Assembly (NCBI GenBank): GCA_036802685.1
Contig: DAIRVS010000003.1
Location: forward strand, 20,113-84,112
Length of the DNA: 64,000 nucleotides
Reading direction: 5' to 3'
Source: HGW-17 sp938004375
Lineage (GTDB): Bacteria > Myxococcota_A > Polyangia > HGW-17
The notes under the pieces are model-generated. The model made no database searches. It had not been told where the DNA came from and was given only the letters and a program-made list of their open reading frames with translations. How positions within the stretch are numbered: position 1 is the stretch's first letter; each line of letters begins with the position of its first letter. The translations under genes were made by a program, and so were the position numbers. Shown in pieces: positions 1 through 8,816 of this stretch.

Positions 1-256
1 CCGTCTTCGCGGGATCCGCTGGGGCCTCGGGGTCCGGGGTCATCGTGATCGCGGCCGTGGGGCAGACCCGGGAGCAATTGCCGCAGCCCAGGCAGGCGGC
101 CAGGTCGTTGGCGTGCATGCCGCGATAGATCAGGCTCGGCCCGGGCTTCCCGTGGACGTTCAGGTCGTGCTTCGGGTAGCAGATCGTGGCCGGGCGACGA
201 AACAGGTTCGCCAGGATGGAGAACGGGGCGAAGAAACTCTTTTCACCGAGTGCCAT
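1..256 (-). CDS. mbxN: Mbx/Mbh-type ferredoxin subunit N (NuoI-like), 3' part outside window
   Basis: Electron-input ferredoxin subunit of the membrane complex encoded upstream. The first 85 residues are visible. The start ATG at 256 follows a GGAGG ribosome site, 10 bases after the stop of the large subunit. A 4Fe-4S motif CxxCxxCxxxCP is seen at C55, C58, C61 and C65; the second motif expected for this family lies beyond the window edge. It is the last gene of the mbx order, matching mbxN/mbhN in archaea. The family and position are clear; the length and the second cluster cannot be seen. Confidence 0.85.
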   Translation of the reverse strand, partial: MALGEKSFFAPFSILANLFRRPATICYPKHDLNVHGKPGPSLIYRGMHANDLAACLGCGNCSRVCPTAAITMTPDPEAPADPAKT

Positions 257-265
257 GGGGGCCTC

Positions 266-1417
266 CTAGCGGTCGATGTCCGGCGGGCAGATGGCGAACG
301 ACGCCATCCACGCGGCGACGTCGTCGATCTTCATGCCCGGAAGGTGCTTGTGGCACAGGTACAGGCCCGCTGGCAGGGAGGGCCCGCGCACGGAGACGCG
401 GTAGGGCTTCTCGCCGCCGTCGGAGACGACGTAGTAGCCGAACTCGCCCTTCGAGCTCTCGACCTTGGAGTAGGCGTCCCCGGCCGGGACCTTGAGCTTG
501 GCCAGGTTGCCCAGGTCGGCGTGCACCGGCCCGTCGGGAATCCGGGCCAGCAGCCTGCGCAGGATGCGGACGCTCTCGGCGAAGTCCAGGCGGACCTGGA
601 CCGCGCGGGCCAGCGCGTCGCCGCCGCCGGAGGTGGGGATGTCCACCTGGATCTCGGGATAGGCGGCGTAGGGCGCGTCCACGCGGATGTCGGCCTTCAC
701 GCCCGTGGCGCGCAGCGCGGGGCCGGTCACGCCCGAGGCCATGGCCTCCTCGGCGGTGATCGGCGCCATGCCCTGAAGGCGGTCCCACACCACGTGGTTC
801 TCGTAGAGCAGCCGGTCGTACTCGGGCATCTGGGCCTCGAGGTGGTCGAGCAGCCGGGAGACGGAGTCGAACCAGCCCTCGGGGGCGTCGTTGCGCACGC
901 CGCCGGGCACGTTGTAGATGTGGTACACGCGGGCGCCGGTGAGCGCCTCGAAGCGGTCGAGGATCAGATCCCGCTCGATCATCATCAGGTACATCGTGCT
1001 GTAGTGTCCGAGCGCGCCCGCGAGGCCGCCCATGCCCATGTAGAGCGACCCCAGTCGCGAGAGCTCGAGGGTGATCGAGCGCATCCAGCGGCCGCGGATG
1101 GGCACCTCGCAGCCCAGGAGCTTCTCCACGGCCTGGCAGTAGGCAACCTCGTTGGGATCCGGATCCGGGACGCAGACCCGAGGGATCAGGGAGACGTTGG
1201 CCGCCCAGGCCTTGTTCTCCATGGCCTTCTCGAAGCCGCGGTGGAGCTGGCCGGCGTTGGGGCGCACCCGGACGACCTCGGTGCCGATCATGGTCAGGAC
1301 GTACCCGAAGTTGCCGTGCATGCCCGGGTGGTTGGGGCCGAAGAAGAGGTCGTAGTCGGCGTACTCGCCGGCCTCACGGAGTTTCTCGAGGGTGGTGTAG
1401 CCGTCAGGAAGGTACAT
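266..1417 (-). CDS. mbxL: Mbx/Mbs-type catalytic large subunit (NuoD/hydrogenase-like), CxxD motifs
   Basis: 383 residues, homologous to NuoD and NiFe hydrogenase large subunits (N-terminal GPNHPGMHG, then a QLHRGFEK stretch). The two sites that carry CxxC NiFe ligands in hydrogenases read C82-V-P-D85 and C377-P-P-D380, so each pair has lost its second Cys to Asp. That excludes a normal NiFe centre and fits the Mbx/Mbs family, whose archaeal members use ferredoxin to reduce sulfane sulfur (known for Pyrococcus; inferred here). It overlaps mbxK by 14 bases. It acts at the cytoplasmic face beside subunit J. Confidence 0.9.
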   Translation of the reverse strand: MYLPDGYTTLEKLREAGEYADYDLFFGPNHPGMHGNFGYVLTMIGTEVVRVRPNAGQLHRGFEKAMENKAWAANVSLIPRVCVPDPDPNEVAYCQAVEKLLGCEVPIRGRWMRSITLELSRLGSLYMGMGGLAGALGHYSTMYLMMIERDLILDRFEALTGARVYHIYNVPGGVRNDAPEGWFDSVSRLLDHLEAQMPEYDRLLYENHVVWDRLQGMAPITAEEAMASGVTGPALRATGVKADIRVDAPYAAYPEIQVDIPTSGGGDALARAVQVRLDFAESVRILRRLLARIPDGPVHADLGNLAKLKVPAGDAYSKVESSKGEFGYYVVSDGGEKPYRVSVRGPSLPAGLYLCHKHLPGMKIDDVAAWMASFAICPPDIDR

Positions 1418-1922
1418 CGCCGTCCTCCTTCTGCTCCGGGGCGAGCCCGAGCCCGGCGAGGGTGTAGGCCTTCAGGGAGTAGGCCTTCGGGTCGAAGTCC
1501 TTGCGCAGCGGCGGCCGGTCGTGCCAGTTGTGCAGGAACAGGGGCGAGAGGTCGGGGTTCCCCAGGAAGAAGACGCCCATCATTTCATGAATCTCCTGCT
1601 CGTAGGCCTGGGCCTGCCCCCAGAGGCGGTGCGCGGTGAACATCCAGGCCTTCTCCCGCTCGGTGCGGGTCTTGACCAGCACGTGCACCCGGTGCTCGTA
1701 GCTCCACACGTGATAGACGAGCTCGATCTCCTGGTCCCTGGGCCAGTCCACGGCGCTGATGAAGGCGAGGTGGACGAACGAGTGATCCCGCAGGAAGGAC
1801 AACAACGGCAGGCAGCGGTCCCGGGGAACGCGAAGCTCCCACTGGGCGCCGCCCTTGTCGGTGAACCGGGCGTCGTCTCCGAAGAAACGGGCCAACTGGC
1901 TCGAAAAGCGCTCAGGCGTCAT
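1404..1922 (-). CDS. mbxK: Mbx subunit K (NuoC-like, 30 kDa type)
   Basis: 172 residues, NuoC-type peripheral-arm subunit. Residues 90-140 hold the family block with HLWGQAQAYEQEIHEMMG and the closing HDRPPLRKDF, matching the usual NuoC C-terminal ending RPPLRKDFP. ATG at 1922 overlaps the end of mbxJ by 11 bases, and its own end overlaps mbxL by 14, so the peripheral subunits are likely translated together. It has no cofactor ligands; it is expected to hold J and L together. Confidence 0.88.
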   Translation of the reverse strand: MTPERFSSQLARFFGDDARFTDKGGAQWELRVPRDRCLPLLSFLRDHSFVHLAFISAVDWPRDQEIELVYHVWSYEHRVHVLVKTRTEREKAWMFTAHRLWGQAQAYEQEIHEMMGVFFLGNPDLSPLFLHNWHDRPPLRKDFDPKAYSLKAYTLAGLGLAPEQKEDGDVPS

Positions 1923-2568
1923 GGCGCACCTCCCGCATTTCCTTGACTTCCGCCGGCGCGTCGTTCCACAGGCTCTCCACCAGGGCGGCGTCCGAGAACG
2001 GATCCTCCCACGGTTCGAGCACGGCCTCGGTGCGGGCCAGCACGGCGTCCTGGTTGCGCTTGTACCAGTCGAGGTGCTTGCGGTAGCGCTTGTAGCCGAC
2101 CGCCTTCCCCGCCTGGATCTCGTCCATCAGTTTCTGGAACGCGTCGAGGACGGCCTGGGGGCGCGGCATGCAGCCGGCGATGGACATGTCCACGGGGATG
2201 AAGAGCTCGAGGTGGTTGATCACCGGATAGGCGTCCCAGTATATGCCGCCGTTGATCGGGCACGAGCCGAAGCCCACCACGTATTTCGGCTCCTGCATCT
2301 GCTCGTAGGAGCGGATCACGCGCTTGAGCGTCTTCACCGACAGGTAGCCGGTGATCAGCAGCAGGTCGGCCTGCCGCGGCGTGGCCATGGGACCCATGCC
2401 GAAGCGCTCCATGTCGTAGCGCGAGGTCATCGACGGCGGCAGCTCGATGGCGCCGCAGCCCGTGCAGTAATAGAGCATCCACATCGAGCGCTTGCGGAAG
2501 TAGTTGAGCACGCTCTCCCAGGCGCTCTGGCGCTCGTCGCGCAGGTTGAACAGGACGGCGTCTTCCAT
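1912..2568 (-). CDS. mbxJ: Mbx subunit J (NuoB-like, proximal 4Fe-4S subunit)
   Basis: 218 residues, NuoB/hydrogenase small-subunit core. The proximal cluster ligands are all visible: C35 and C38 (YYCTGCG), C103 (GSCP) and C133 (GCMPRP). In Mbs this cluster next to the catalytic subunit is thought to be the place of substrate reduction. The C-terminal 70 residues are charged and longer than minimal NuoB. It starts one base after the stop of mbxM, upstream on this strand. Confidence 0.92.
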   Translation of the reverse strand: MEDAVLFNLRDERQSAWESVLNYFRKRSMWMLYYCTGCGAIELPPSMTSRYDMERFGMGPMATPRQADLLLITGYLSVKTLKRVIRSYEQMQEPKYVVGFGSCPINGGIYWDAYPVINHLELFIPVDMSIAGCMPRPQAVLDAFQKLMDEIQAGKAVGYKRYRKHLDWYKRNQDAVLARTEAVLEPWEDPFSDAALVESLWNDAPAEVKEMREVRHDA

Positions 2569-2569
2569 G

Positions 2570-3466
2570 TCAGAACCCCCCCTTCGTGGTCAGAAGCTGG
2601 ATGAACGCGAGGGACCCCGCCCATTTCCAGAGATGGGCGATGCCCTGCTCGATCCGGTAGCGGGCCATCACGGCGTTGACGGCCATCGAGGTCAGGTACA
2701 CCAAAACCTGCTTGCCGAAGAACGTGGCCGGGTTGGCCGCGCCCCCGAGGAACAGGTTCACGATCAGCGCGGTCTCGACGTACAACTGCACGCTGTGCAG
2801 CAGGAACGCCAGGCCGAGGTACTTGCCCGAGAGCTCCACCATGGGCCCCGAGGCGATCTCGGCGGGGGCGATCATCATGTCGTAGGGCCGCTCGCCGATC
2901 ATGGCCTGGAAGGCGATCTCCACGGCGACAAAGCCGATGGGGAACTTCAGGAGGAACCAGTTCGACGGGCCGCCCTGCTGGGCGTTCGCGATGGCGAGCA
3001 GGTCCGAGGAACCGGTGACCACGATCATGGCCAGGATGACCATCACCAGCGGGACCTTGTAGCCGAACATGAGCGCCAGGGCCCGGGCGATGCCCAGGGG
3101 CGCCTGGGGGTTCCCTGACGCCGACACGCCCATGGCCATGCCCAGGTAGCCGATGGTCATCAGGTAGAGGATGATCACCAAGCTGCCGGATCCGGTGGGC
3201 GTCCACTGCACGAACGGCACGTAGTAGGCCGTCGCGATGAGGCCGGCCAGGGACATGATCGTGCCCAGGTCCATGACGAAGCCGTGGGTGATCGAGGTCT
3301 TGGAGAAGCACTTGAGGACGTCCAGGTAGGCCTGGTAGAAGGGCGGCCCGACGCGGCGCTGGAGGCGCGCCGTGAACTGGCGCCCCAGGCCCATGAGCAG
3401 GAGCCCGAGCCCCATGGCCAGGAAACTCACGCCCAGCAGCTGCGGAAGCATGTTCAAGAATCTCAT
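2570..3466 (-). CDS. mbxM: Mbx subunit M (NuoH-like membrane anchor)
   Basis: 298 residues with about eight hydrophobic segments. This is the NuoH/HycD-type subunit that links the hydrophilic module to the ion-pumping arm. It has the NuoH-like RRVGPPFYQ loop near residues 36-45 and the conserved acidic stretch ERPYDMMIAPAEIASG around residues 190-205. ATG at 3466 overlaps the stop of the upstream antiporter gene in an ATGA. The mbxM-J-K-L-N order is the one seen in archaeal mbx operons. Confidence 0.9.
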   Translation of the reverse strand: MRFLNMLPQLLGVSFLAMGLGLLLMGLGRQFTARLQRRVGPPFYQAYLDVLKCFSKTSITHGFVMDLGTIMSLAGLIATAYYVPFVQWTPTGSGSLVIILYLMTIGYLGMAMGVSASGNPQAPLGIARALALMFGYKVPLVMVILAMIVVTGSSDLLAIANAQQGGPSNWFLLKFPIGFVAVEIAFQAMIGERPYDMMIAPAEIASGPMVELSGKYLGLAFLLHSVQLYVETALIVNLFLGGAANPATFFGKQVLVYLTSMAVNAVMARYRIEQGIAHLWKWAGSLAFIQLLTTKGGF

Positions 3467-5346
3467 GACAGCACCCCGAAGAGGATGAGCAGGGCGGCGC
3501 CCAGCAGGATGGACCACGTCGAGAAGGCCGCGCTGGCGAACCCGTCGGCGACCAGGGAGCCGGTGCGCACGAGGGCGCGGGCGACGCGGGCGAAGAGGGC
3601 CTCGGTGGCGCCCAGCGGGATTCGGGAGAACAGGACGCGGATGGGCTGGTAGAAGGCGTAGGCGTACTGGTAGCGCTCCGGGGTCAGACCCCAGTCGGCG
3701 GGATCCTCGCCGGAGGTGTAGTTGTCCATCATGGGCACCTTGGTGCGCCGCCCGCCCAGCACGAAGAACAGGAACACCAGCGCGGCGGCGAAGCCGAAGA
3801 CGCCGAAGAGCGTGGCGAAGTCGATGTGCGCCGTCGCCCCGACGACGATGGTCCAGTTGGAGCGCACGGCGTCGAGCCCGTGGCTGGCGAGCACCCAGTT
3901 GACGGGCTTCAGGATCAGGCCCGGGGCGAAGCCGACGGCCATGAGCGCGAGCATGAAGGCCACCATGGGCAGCGCCATGAGGAAGGGCACCTCCCGCACG
4001 TGTTCGTGGCGGGTGGAGAGCTGGCCCAGGAAGATGCTGTGGAGCGCCCGGTACAGGTAGAGGAAGGCGCCGGTGGAGGCGAAGAACAGGGCGGTCGCCT
4101 GGAAGACCAACTGCTTCTCGAAGAGAGCCTGGAAGATCATCCACTTCGAGGCGAAGCCGGACATCGGCGGGATGCCGGCGGCGGCGATGATCGCCAGCAG
4201 GAAGGTCATGAAGGTGAGCGGCATGCGCAGGGCCAGGCCACCCATGCGGTGCATCTCCCGCTCGCCGGTGCGCCACTTCACCGCGGCCACGGTGGTGAAC
4301 ATGGCGCCCTTGAAGACCATGTGGTTGGCGAGGTGGAAGAGCGCGGCCGCCGTACCCAGCACGCTGTGCGCGGAGAGGGCGGTGCCGATGTAACCGAGGT
4401 TGGCCACCGTGGACCAGGCCAGCAGGCGCTTGGCGTCGTTTGTGAAGATGGCCATGAGGGTGCCCACCACCGCGGTGAGGGCGGAGACCCAACCGAGAAT
4501 GTACAGCGGCCAGGGGATCCCGGAGATCGTGCGCACCGCACCCTCGGGGGTGTGGAAGAACACGGGCACCCATACCACGAACAGACCGTAGATGCCGTAC
4601 TTGATGAGGACGCCCGAAAGGAAGGGGGAAAAGTCGTCGGGCGCTTCAGCGTGGGCGAAGGCCGGCCACATGTGGAACGGGAACAGGGCGGCCTTGGTCA
4701 AAAAGGCCAGGGAGAAGAGCCCGAGCACGGGCCAGGCGGCCGCGCGCCCCGAGGCGACCCAGCCGGTGAGGGTGACCAGGCTGTCGTCGATGCGAAAACT
4801 GCCGTTGTGGAGCGCGATCCACCAGGCGCCGGCCAGGAGCGAGAGGGACCCGAGCGCGGAGAGCGCGAAGTACCAGAGGCCCGCCGAGAACGCGTGACCC
4901 CGGCGGTGACCCACGATGATCAGGGTGAGCACCGAGGCCAGCTCCCAGCAGACGAAGAACGTGATCCAGTCCGCGGCCAGGAAGACCCCGCTGCCGAAGC
5001 CCAGCAGGGCCAGGTAGAGGGGGGCGATCCCGGAGTCGTGGCGCTCGTCGTTGAACACCAGCGAGAACAGGGTGAAGGAGGCCGTGGCCAGGGACGACAT
5101 CACCAGGAAGAACCAGGCCGTGGGCGTGAGGGCCAGGTGAAGTCCCAGGGCGGGCCCCAGCGCGTCCACCGGAAGGGCCGCCGAGAAGGGCATCATCTCA
5201 CCCGGGCGGACCGCCACCAGGACGGTGGCGGTGGCCAGCGCGGTCAGGAACAGCAGCAGCCAGCGCAGCAGCCGCGGCAGGAACGCGGCGAGAAGGCCGA
5301 GGACCGGCGGCAGGATGACGAGGGCGGGGAGCAGGTACTTCGTCAT
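3463..5346 (-). CDS. mbxH': Mbx second antiporter-like subunit H' (NuoL/MrpA/D family)
   Basis: 627 residues, polytopic, proton-conducting antiporter family (NuoL/M/N). Seen: the TM5 Glu in FFVCWELASV, the FLTKAALFPFHMWPAFAHAEAP stretch (the TM7 Lys and discontinuous helix), and KRLLAWSTVANLGYIG. The extra C-terminal 120 residues end in hydrophobic helices. Two antiporter subunits in tandem (H then H') are a hallmark of Mbx/Mbs, where Mbh has one. It overlaps both neighbours by ATGA. It likely carries H+ or Na+; selectivity cannot be read from sequence. Confidence 0.9.
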   Translation of the reverse strand: MTKYLLPALVILPPVLGLLAAFLPRLLRWLLLFLTALATATVLVAVRPGEMMPFSAALPVDALGPALGLHLALTPTAWFFLVMSSLATASFTLFSLVFNDERHDSGIAPLYLALLGFGSGVFLAADWITFFVCWELASVLTLIIVGHRRGHAFSAGLWYFALSALGSLSLLAGAWWIALHNGSFRIDDSLVTLTGWVASGRAAAWPVLGLFSLAFLTKAALFPFHMWPAFAHAEAPDDFSPFLSGVLIKYGIYGLFVVWVPVFFHTPEGAVRTISGIPWPLYILGWVSALTAVVGTLMAIFTNDAKRLLAWSTVANLGYIGTALSAHSVLGTAAALFHLANHMVFKGAMFTTVAAVKWRTGEREMHRMGGLALRMPLTFMTFLLAIIAAAGIPPMSGFASKWMIFQALFEKQLVFQATALFFASTGAFLYLYRALHSIFLGQLSTRHEHVREVPFLMALPMVAFMLALMAVGFAPGLILKPVNWVLASHGLDAVRSNWTIVVGATAHIDFATLFGVFGFAAALVFLFFVLGGRRTKVPMMDNYTSGEDPADWGLTPERYQYAYAFYQPIRVLFSRIPLGATEALFARVARALVRTGSLVADGFASAAFSTWSILLGAALLILFGVLS

Positions 5347-6923
5347 GGCTTCACCTGTCCTTGGCCGTCGCGCCGGGGCGCGAAGGCGTCTGTGCTGGTC
5401 CGTACCACCGACACGGGCTGGTCGCCGGCGTAGGCGGCTGCGGTGTCGGCGAAGGCGCGGGTGAAGGTGGCGGGCCACAGGCCCATCCAGAGGATCCCGG
5501 CCGAGATCGCGAGGGCGCCGGCCCAGTAGGACACGCCCGCGCAGGCTTTGCAGGCCGGTGCGGCACCGGCGGCTGCCGACGTCTCATCGACATCGCCCGA
5601 CCTCTTCCTGAGGTCGGCGTGTTCCCAGAGCCCGTGTCCGACGCGCAGGAGCGCCACGCTTTCGGCGACGGTGGCCGCGATCAGCAACGCAACGCCGGCC
5701 TTGCCCCACATCCCCATCCCGAGGGCGCCGCCCACGAAGGAGAGCTTGCCCCAGAAGCCGGGGACCAGCGGCAGACCGACCACCGTGGCCGTCCCGAGGA
5801 ACCAGAACCACACCAGCGAGCGTGAGGACTGCCCCAGACCGCGCCAGGCGCCCCACTCGGAGCGGCGCGTGCGGGACACGGCGATCCCGGCCACCAAGAA
5901 GAGCAGGCTCTTTCCCAGGGCGTGGGAGAACACCAGGAACAGCGCGCCGCGCACGGCGCGCGGGTTGCCTAGGGCGAGCGCCATGAGTACGAGGCCCATC
6001 TGCGAGATCGTGGAGAACGCGAGCAGGCGCTTCCCGTCCTTCTCGGCGAGCATGGCCAGGGCGCCCAGGATCAGGGTGAGGGCACCCAGGCCGAACAGCG
6101 CCTGGGAGAAGGAGAACACGCCGGAGACCGGCGGAAGCGAGGTGCCGCCGCGCAGCACCAGGGCGAAGAACTTCCACGCGGAGAAGGCGGCGAGCCCGGT
6201 GACCACGCCCGAGAGCAGGAGGCCCACCGAGGAGGGCGCGCGGCGGTAGGTGGCCGGGGCCCAGCCGTGGAACGGCATGATCTCCATCTTGACGAGGAAC
6301 CCGAGCAGGATCAGCACGCCGGAGAGCCAGCGCACCGGCTCGGCAAGCCGCCCCCAGCGGGCGCCCAGGTCCACGAGGTTGAGGGTGCCTGCACCGCTGT
6401 AGAGGATGGCGATGCCCAGCAGCATGGCCGCGCCGGAGACCGCGGAGAACAGCCAATAGCGGATCACCCCGCGGGGGCTGCCCGTCTGCGGGGCGGAGAG
6501 GGCCAGGGCGGCGACCGTGGCGATCTCGAGGAAGACGAACAGGTTGAACAGGTCCTGGGTCAGCACGGCGCCGGCGCCGGCGGCCATGAGGACCAGGACC
6601 AGCACGTCGAAAGACACCGGCTTCTCCTGCCCGTGCTGGTGCTGGAACCACAGCGCCGCGAGGGCGAGCAGCTCGAACAGGGTGACGAGCATCAGCGAGG
6701 AGGCGTCGACGTAGAGGGAGATGCCGAAGGGGGCCCGCCAGCCGCCCAGCACGATCACGTGGGGCGGAACCGGGCCCGCGAGCATCCAGGCGCCCAGGGC
6801 GAACAGCGCGCCCAGCGTCAGCAGCGAGGCGGCGCGGGTGCCCCAGGTCGGCCGGGTGCCCAGCAGCGGCAGCAGGAAGGCGGCGGCCAGGGGGGCGGCG
6901 ATGAAGGCGACGGCGGCGCTCAT
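5343..6923 (-). CDS. mbxH: Mbx antiporter-like subunit H (MrpD-like)
   Basis: 526 residues, the first of the two antiporter-type subunits. Key positions seen: FVFLEIATVAAL (TM5 Glu), GFLVKMEIMPFHGWAP (TM7 Lys) and KRLLAFSTISQMG. A hydrophilic, Ala/Cys-bearing stretch near residue 455 (APACKACAG) lies between the last helices and is not typical. ATG at 6923 overlaps the mbxG stop, and the end overlaps mbxH' by four bases. Role: ion translocation coupled to electron transfer. Confidence 0.9.
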   Translation of the reverse strand: MSAAVAFIAAPLAAAFLLPLLGTRPTWGTRAASLLTLGALFALGAWMLAGPVPPHVIVLGGWRAPFGISLYVDASSLMLVTLFELLALAALWFQHQHGQEKPVSFDVLVLVLMAAGAGAVLTQDLFNLFVFLEIATVAALALSAPQTGSPRGVIRYWLFSAVSGAAMLLGIAILYSGAGTLNLVDLGARWGRLAEPVRWLSGVLILLGFLVKMEIMPFHGWAPATYRRAPSSVGLLLSGVVTGLAAFSAWKFFALVLRGGTSLPPVSGVFSFSQALFGLGALTLILGALAMLAEKDGKRLLAFSTISQMGLVLMALALGNPRAVRGALFLVFSHALGKSLLFLVAGIAVSRTRRSEWGAWRGLGQSSRSLVWFWFLGTATVVGLPLVPGFWGKLSFVGGALGMGMWGKAGVALLIAATVAESVALLRVGHGLWEHADLRKRSGDVDETSAAAGAAPACKACAGVSYWAGALAISAGILWMGLWPATFTRAFADTAAAYAGDQPVSVVRTSTDAFAPRRDGQGQVKP

Positions 6924-7288
6924 TCCAGCACCTCCGCGTTCTCGGGATCGTCCCCGCATTCGAGGTCGCCGTGGGCCCGGGCGTGGAGCACGGCCAGCGC
7001 CAGGGCCAGGGTGGTGGTGCCCAGGCCGATGACGATGGAGGTGAGCACCAGCGCGGAGGGCACCGGATCGATGAACGGGGACGGTCCACGGGTGGAGAAG
7101 GCCCCGGTGATGATGGGGACCGCGCCGCCGGGGCGCCAGCCCGTGAGCACCAGGAACACGTTGATCCCGGTCTCCATCAGGCCGACGGCCAGGATCCAGC
7201 GCAGGACGTTGCGCCCGGACCACAGGCCATACAGCCCGATTCCGAACAGCAGCAGCGCACTGATCGCGACGATGGGCACGACGTTCAT
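6920..7288 (-). CDS. mbxG: Mbx subunit G (MrpC/NuoK-like)
   Basis: 122 residues with three transmembrane helices, matching MrpC/NuoK. It has the family core GLMETGINVFLV (conserved Glu in TM2) and the PVPSALVLTSIVIG helix (TM3). The tail after residue 105 is acidic and soluble. It overlaps mbxH and the upstream mbxEF gene by four bases each. It is expected to bridge the Mrp sodium module and the antiporter subunits. Confidence 0.9.
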   Translation of the reverse strand: MNVVPIVAISALLLFGIGLYGLWSGRNVLRWILAVGLMETGINVFLVLTGWRPGGAVPIITGAFSTRGPSPFIDPVPSALVLTSIVIGLGTTTLALALAVLHARAHGDLECGDDPENAEVLE

Positions 7289-8043
7289 GGGGCCTCCTTG
7301 GTCGTGGGATCCTCCACGTGGGCCAGGGTGCGGACCGCGTTGGCGAGCTCGGCCGACACCTTCAGCGCGATGATCAGGTACAGCAGCATGGTGACCGGGG
7401 CGGACCAGAAGTCGCCCAGGACGCCCGAGTCGCCGAAGTGGGCCAGGAAGGATCCCTTCCAGACCAGGCCGGCGACGCCGACGGCGACGAAGGAGAAGCC
7501 CGCCAGCCCCTCGAGCAGGTGCAGGCGCCGGGCCGAGGGCTCGCGACCGGTGGCCGACAGCAGCAGCACGAGGCCGGCGGCCAGCAGCGCGCCGCCTGGG
7601 AAGCCTCCACCGGGGGTGAGGTGGCCGTGGAGGGCGATGGCGAAGCCCACCACGAACAGGAACAAGAAGACCCAGGGAGCCGCGGCCGTCAGGATCAGGG
7701 ACGGCCGGCGGGCGGACACGGCTTGGCCGCGGCGGCGGCGCGCGAACAGAACGAGCCCGGCGCCTGCGACGGCGGCGAACAGCACGGTCACCTCGCCCAA
7801 GGTGTCGAAGCCGCGGTAATCCAGCACGATGGCGGTGACGGTGTTCGCCGGGGCGCTCTCGAGCCCGCGGGAGCCGGGGCCCACCTGGTCCGGGGCGGGA
7901 CCGCGCACGTCGCGCCGGGAGAAGGCGTCTCCGAGCTCGGAGCGGCCGCTGAACAACTGGTCCCGCGCCGGTCCGGTGAGCAGAAAGACGCCGAGCAGGG
8001 CCACGACCCCCGCGGAGACGAATACGGCCAGGAGCTTATTCAT
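7285..8043 (-). CDS. Fused Mbx E+F subunit (MbhE + MrpB-like)
   Basis: 252 residues. Residues 1-95 match MbhE (NTVTAIVLDYRGFDTLGE followed by a helix). Residues 110-245 match MbhF/MrpB (HGHLTPGGGFPGGAL signature, then hydrophobic helices). In archaeal Mbh these are two genes; here they are one continuous frame. A soluble loop at residues 30-65 is longer than usual. It overlaps both neighbours. Part of the Mrp-like Na+/H+ antiport module. Confidence 0.88.
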   Translation of the reverse strand: MNKLLAVFVSAGVVALLGVFLLTGPARDQLFSGRSELGDAFSRRDVRGPAPDQVGPGSRGLESAPANTVTAIVLDYRGFDTLGEVTVLFAAVAGAGLVLFARRRRGQAVSARRPSLILTAAAPWVFLFLFVVGFAIALHGHLTPGGGFPGGALLAAGLVLLLSATGREPSARRLHLLEGLAGFSFVAVGVAGLVWKGSFLAHFGDSGVLGDFWSAPVTMLLYLIIALKVSAELANAVRTLAHVEDPTTKEAP

Positions 8044-8290
8044 GGGTCACCTCCCGCGCCTTCTCGGGCAGACGTCGCCAGGAATAGAGGAACACGGCCG
8101 TGGTCAGGCCGCAACCCACCACCGCCTGGGTGATGGCCACGTCCAGGGCGCCCAGCAGCAGGAAGAGCACGGCCGCCGACAGGGAGACCACGCCCTCGAT
8201 GAGGATGGCCGACAGCAGGTCGCGCACGGTGACCACGGCCACCGCACCCACGACCAGCGGGATGCAGACGAGCAGGACAAGCGCGGTCAT
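8036..8290 (-). CDS. mbxD: Mbx subunit D (MbhD / MrpB N-terminal type)
   Basis: 84 residues, three hydrophobic helices. It carries the MbhD/MrpA-C-terminal signature VRDLLSAILIEGVVSLSAAVLF and the ALDVAITQAVVG turn. The position between mbxC and mbxEF, and four- to eight-base overlaps on both sides, agree with this. It is a small membrane subunit of the Mrp module. Confidence 0.88.
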   Translation of the reverse strand: MTALVLLVCIPLVVGAVAVVTVRDLLSAILIEGVVSLSAAVLFLLLGALDVAITQAVVGCGLTTAVFLYSWRRLPEKAREVTHE

Positions 8291-8562
8291 GCGTCACCTC
8301 GCCGGGAATGCACGGCGCGGGCGAGGGCGTGGGCCGCAAGCGGCGCCGTGGAGAGCAGGAAGACGGCCAGGATCAGGAGCCGGGGGATCCACATCGGCCG
8401 GAAGAACCCGGCGCCGATCAGAACGCCGAGGAACCCCAGCGTGCTGGCCTTGGTGCCGGCCTGCAGCCGGTTGAACACGTCCGGCATTCGCAGGACACCC
8501 AGGCCGCTGACGACGAGGAAGAACAGACCGATTGCGATGAAGGCGTGACCCGCGTAGGCCAT
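8287..8562 (-). CDS. mbxC: Mbx subunit C (MrpG-like)
   Basis: 91 residues from ATG at 8562, chosen because a GGGGG-type ribosome site precedes it and the protein then begins at the MrpG first helix. Longer open reading upstream lies inside mbxB. Three helices; GVLRMPDVFNRLQAGTKAST is the MrpG core (PDxxxRL.A.TK). The start overlaps the mbxB stop by one base (TGATG) and the end overlaps mbxD by four. Confidence 0.9.
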   Translation of the reverse strand: MAYAGHAFIAIGLFFLVVSGLGVLRMPDVFNRLQAGTKASTLGFLGVLIGAGFFRPMWIPRLLILAVFLLSTAPLAAHALARAVHSRRGDA

Positions 8563-8816
8563 CACAGCCCCCTTTCCAGAGCCCGCCCGAGCAGCAGCAT
8601 GCCCAGGAAGCTCAGCACGGAGAACACGAGCGCGATGTCGAGCACGAGCACGCTGCCCGACCACACGCCGAACAGCACGGTGAGCGCCGACAGCATGACG
8701 GTGAACACGTCCAGCGCCACCGCGCGGTCCTCGGGTTTCGGGCCCAGCAGCACGCGCGCGAGCGCCAGCAGCAGGCCCAGGGAGAACAGACCCAGCCAGA
8801 CGGACCAGATGCTCAT
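8562..8816 (-). CDS. mbxB: Mbx subunit B (MrpF-like)
   Basis: 84 residues, three helices. The MrpF pattern ARVLLGPKPEDRAVALDV (GPxxxDRxxAxD) is visible at about residues 20-38. ATG at 8816 overlaps the mbxA stop (ATGA). Small membrane subunit of the Mrp-like module. Confidence 0.9.
   Translation of the reverse strand: MSIWSVWLGLFSLGLLLALARVLLGPKPEDRAVALDVFTVMLSALTVLFGVWSGSVLVLDIALVFSVLSFLGMLLLGRALERGL

Noticed and set aside
3826..5433. Long open frame on the plus strand opposite mbxH'
   Set aside because: Low-complexity Gly/Glu/His/Arg composition, antisense to a well-matched NuoL-type gene; a shadow of high GC.
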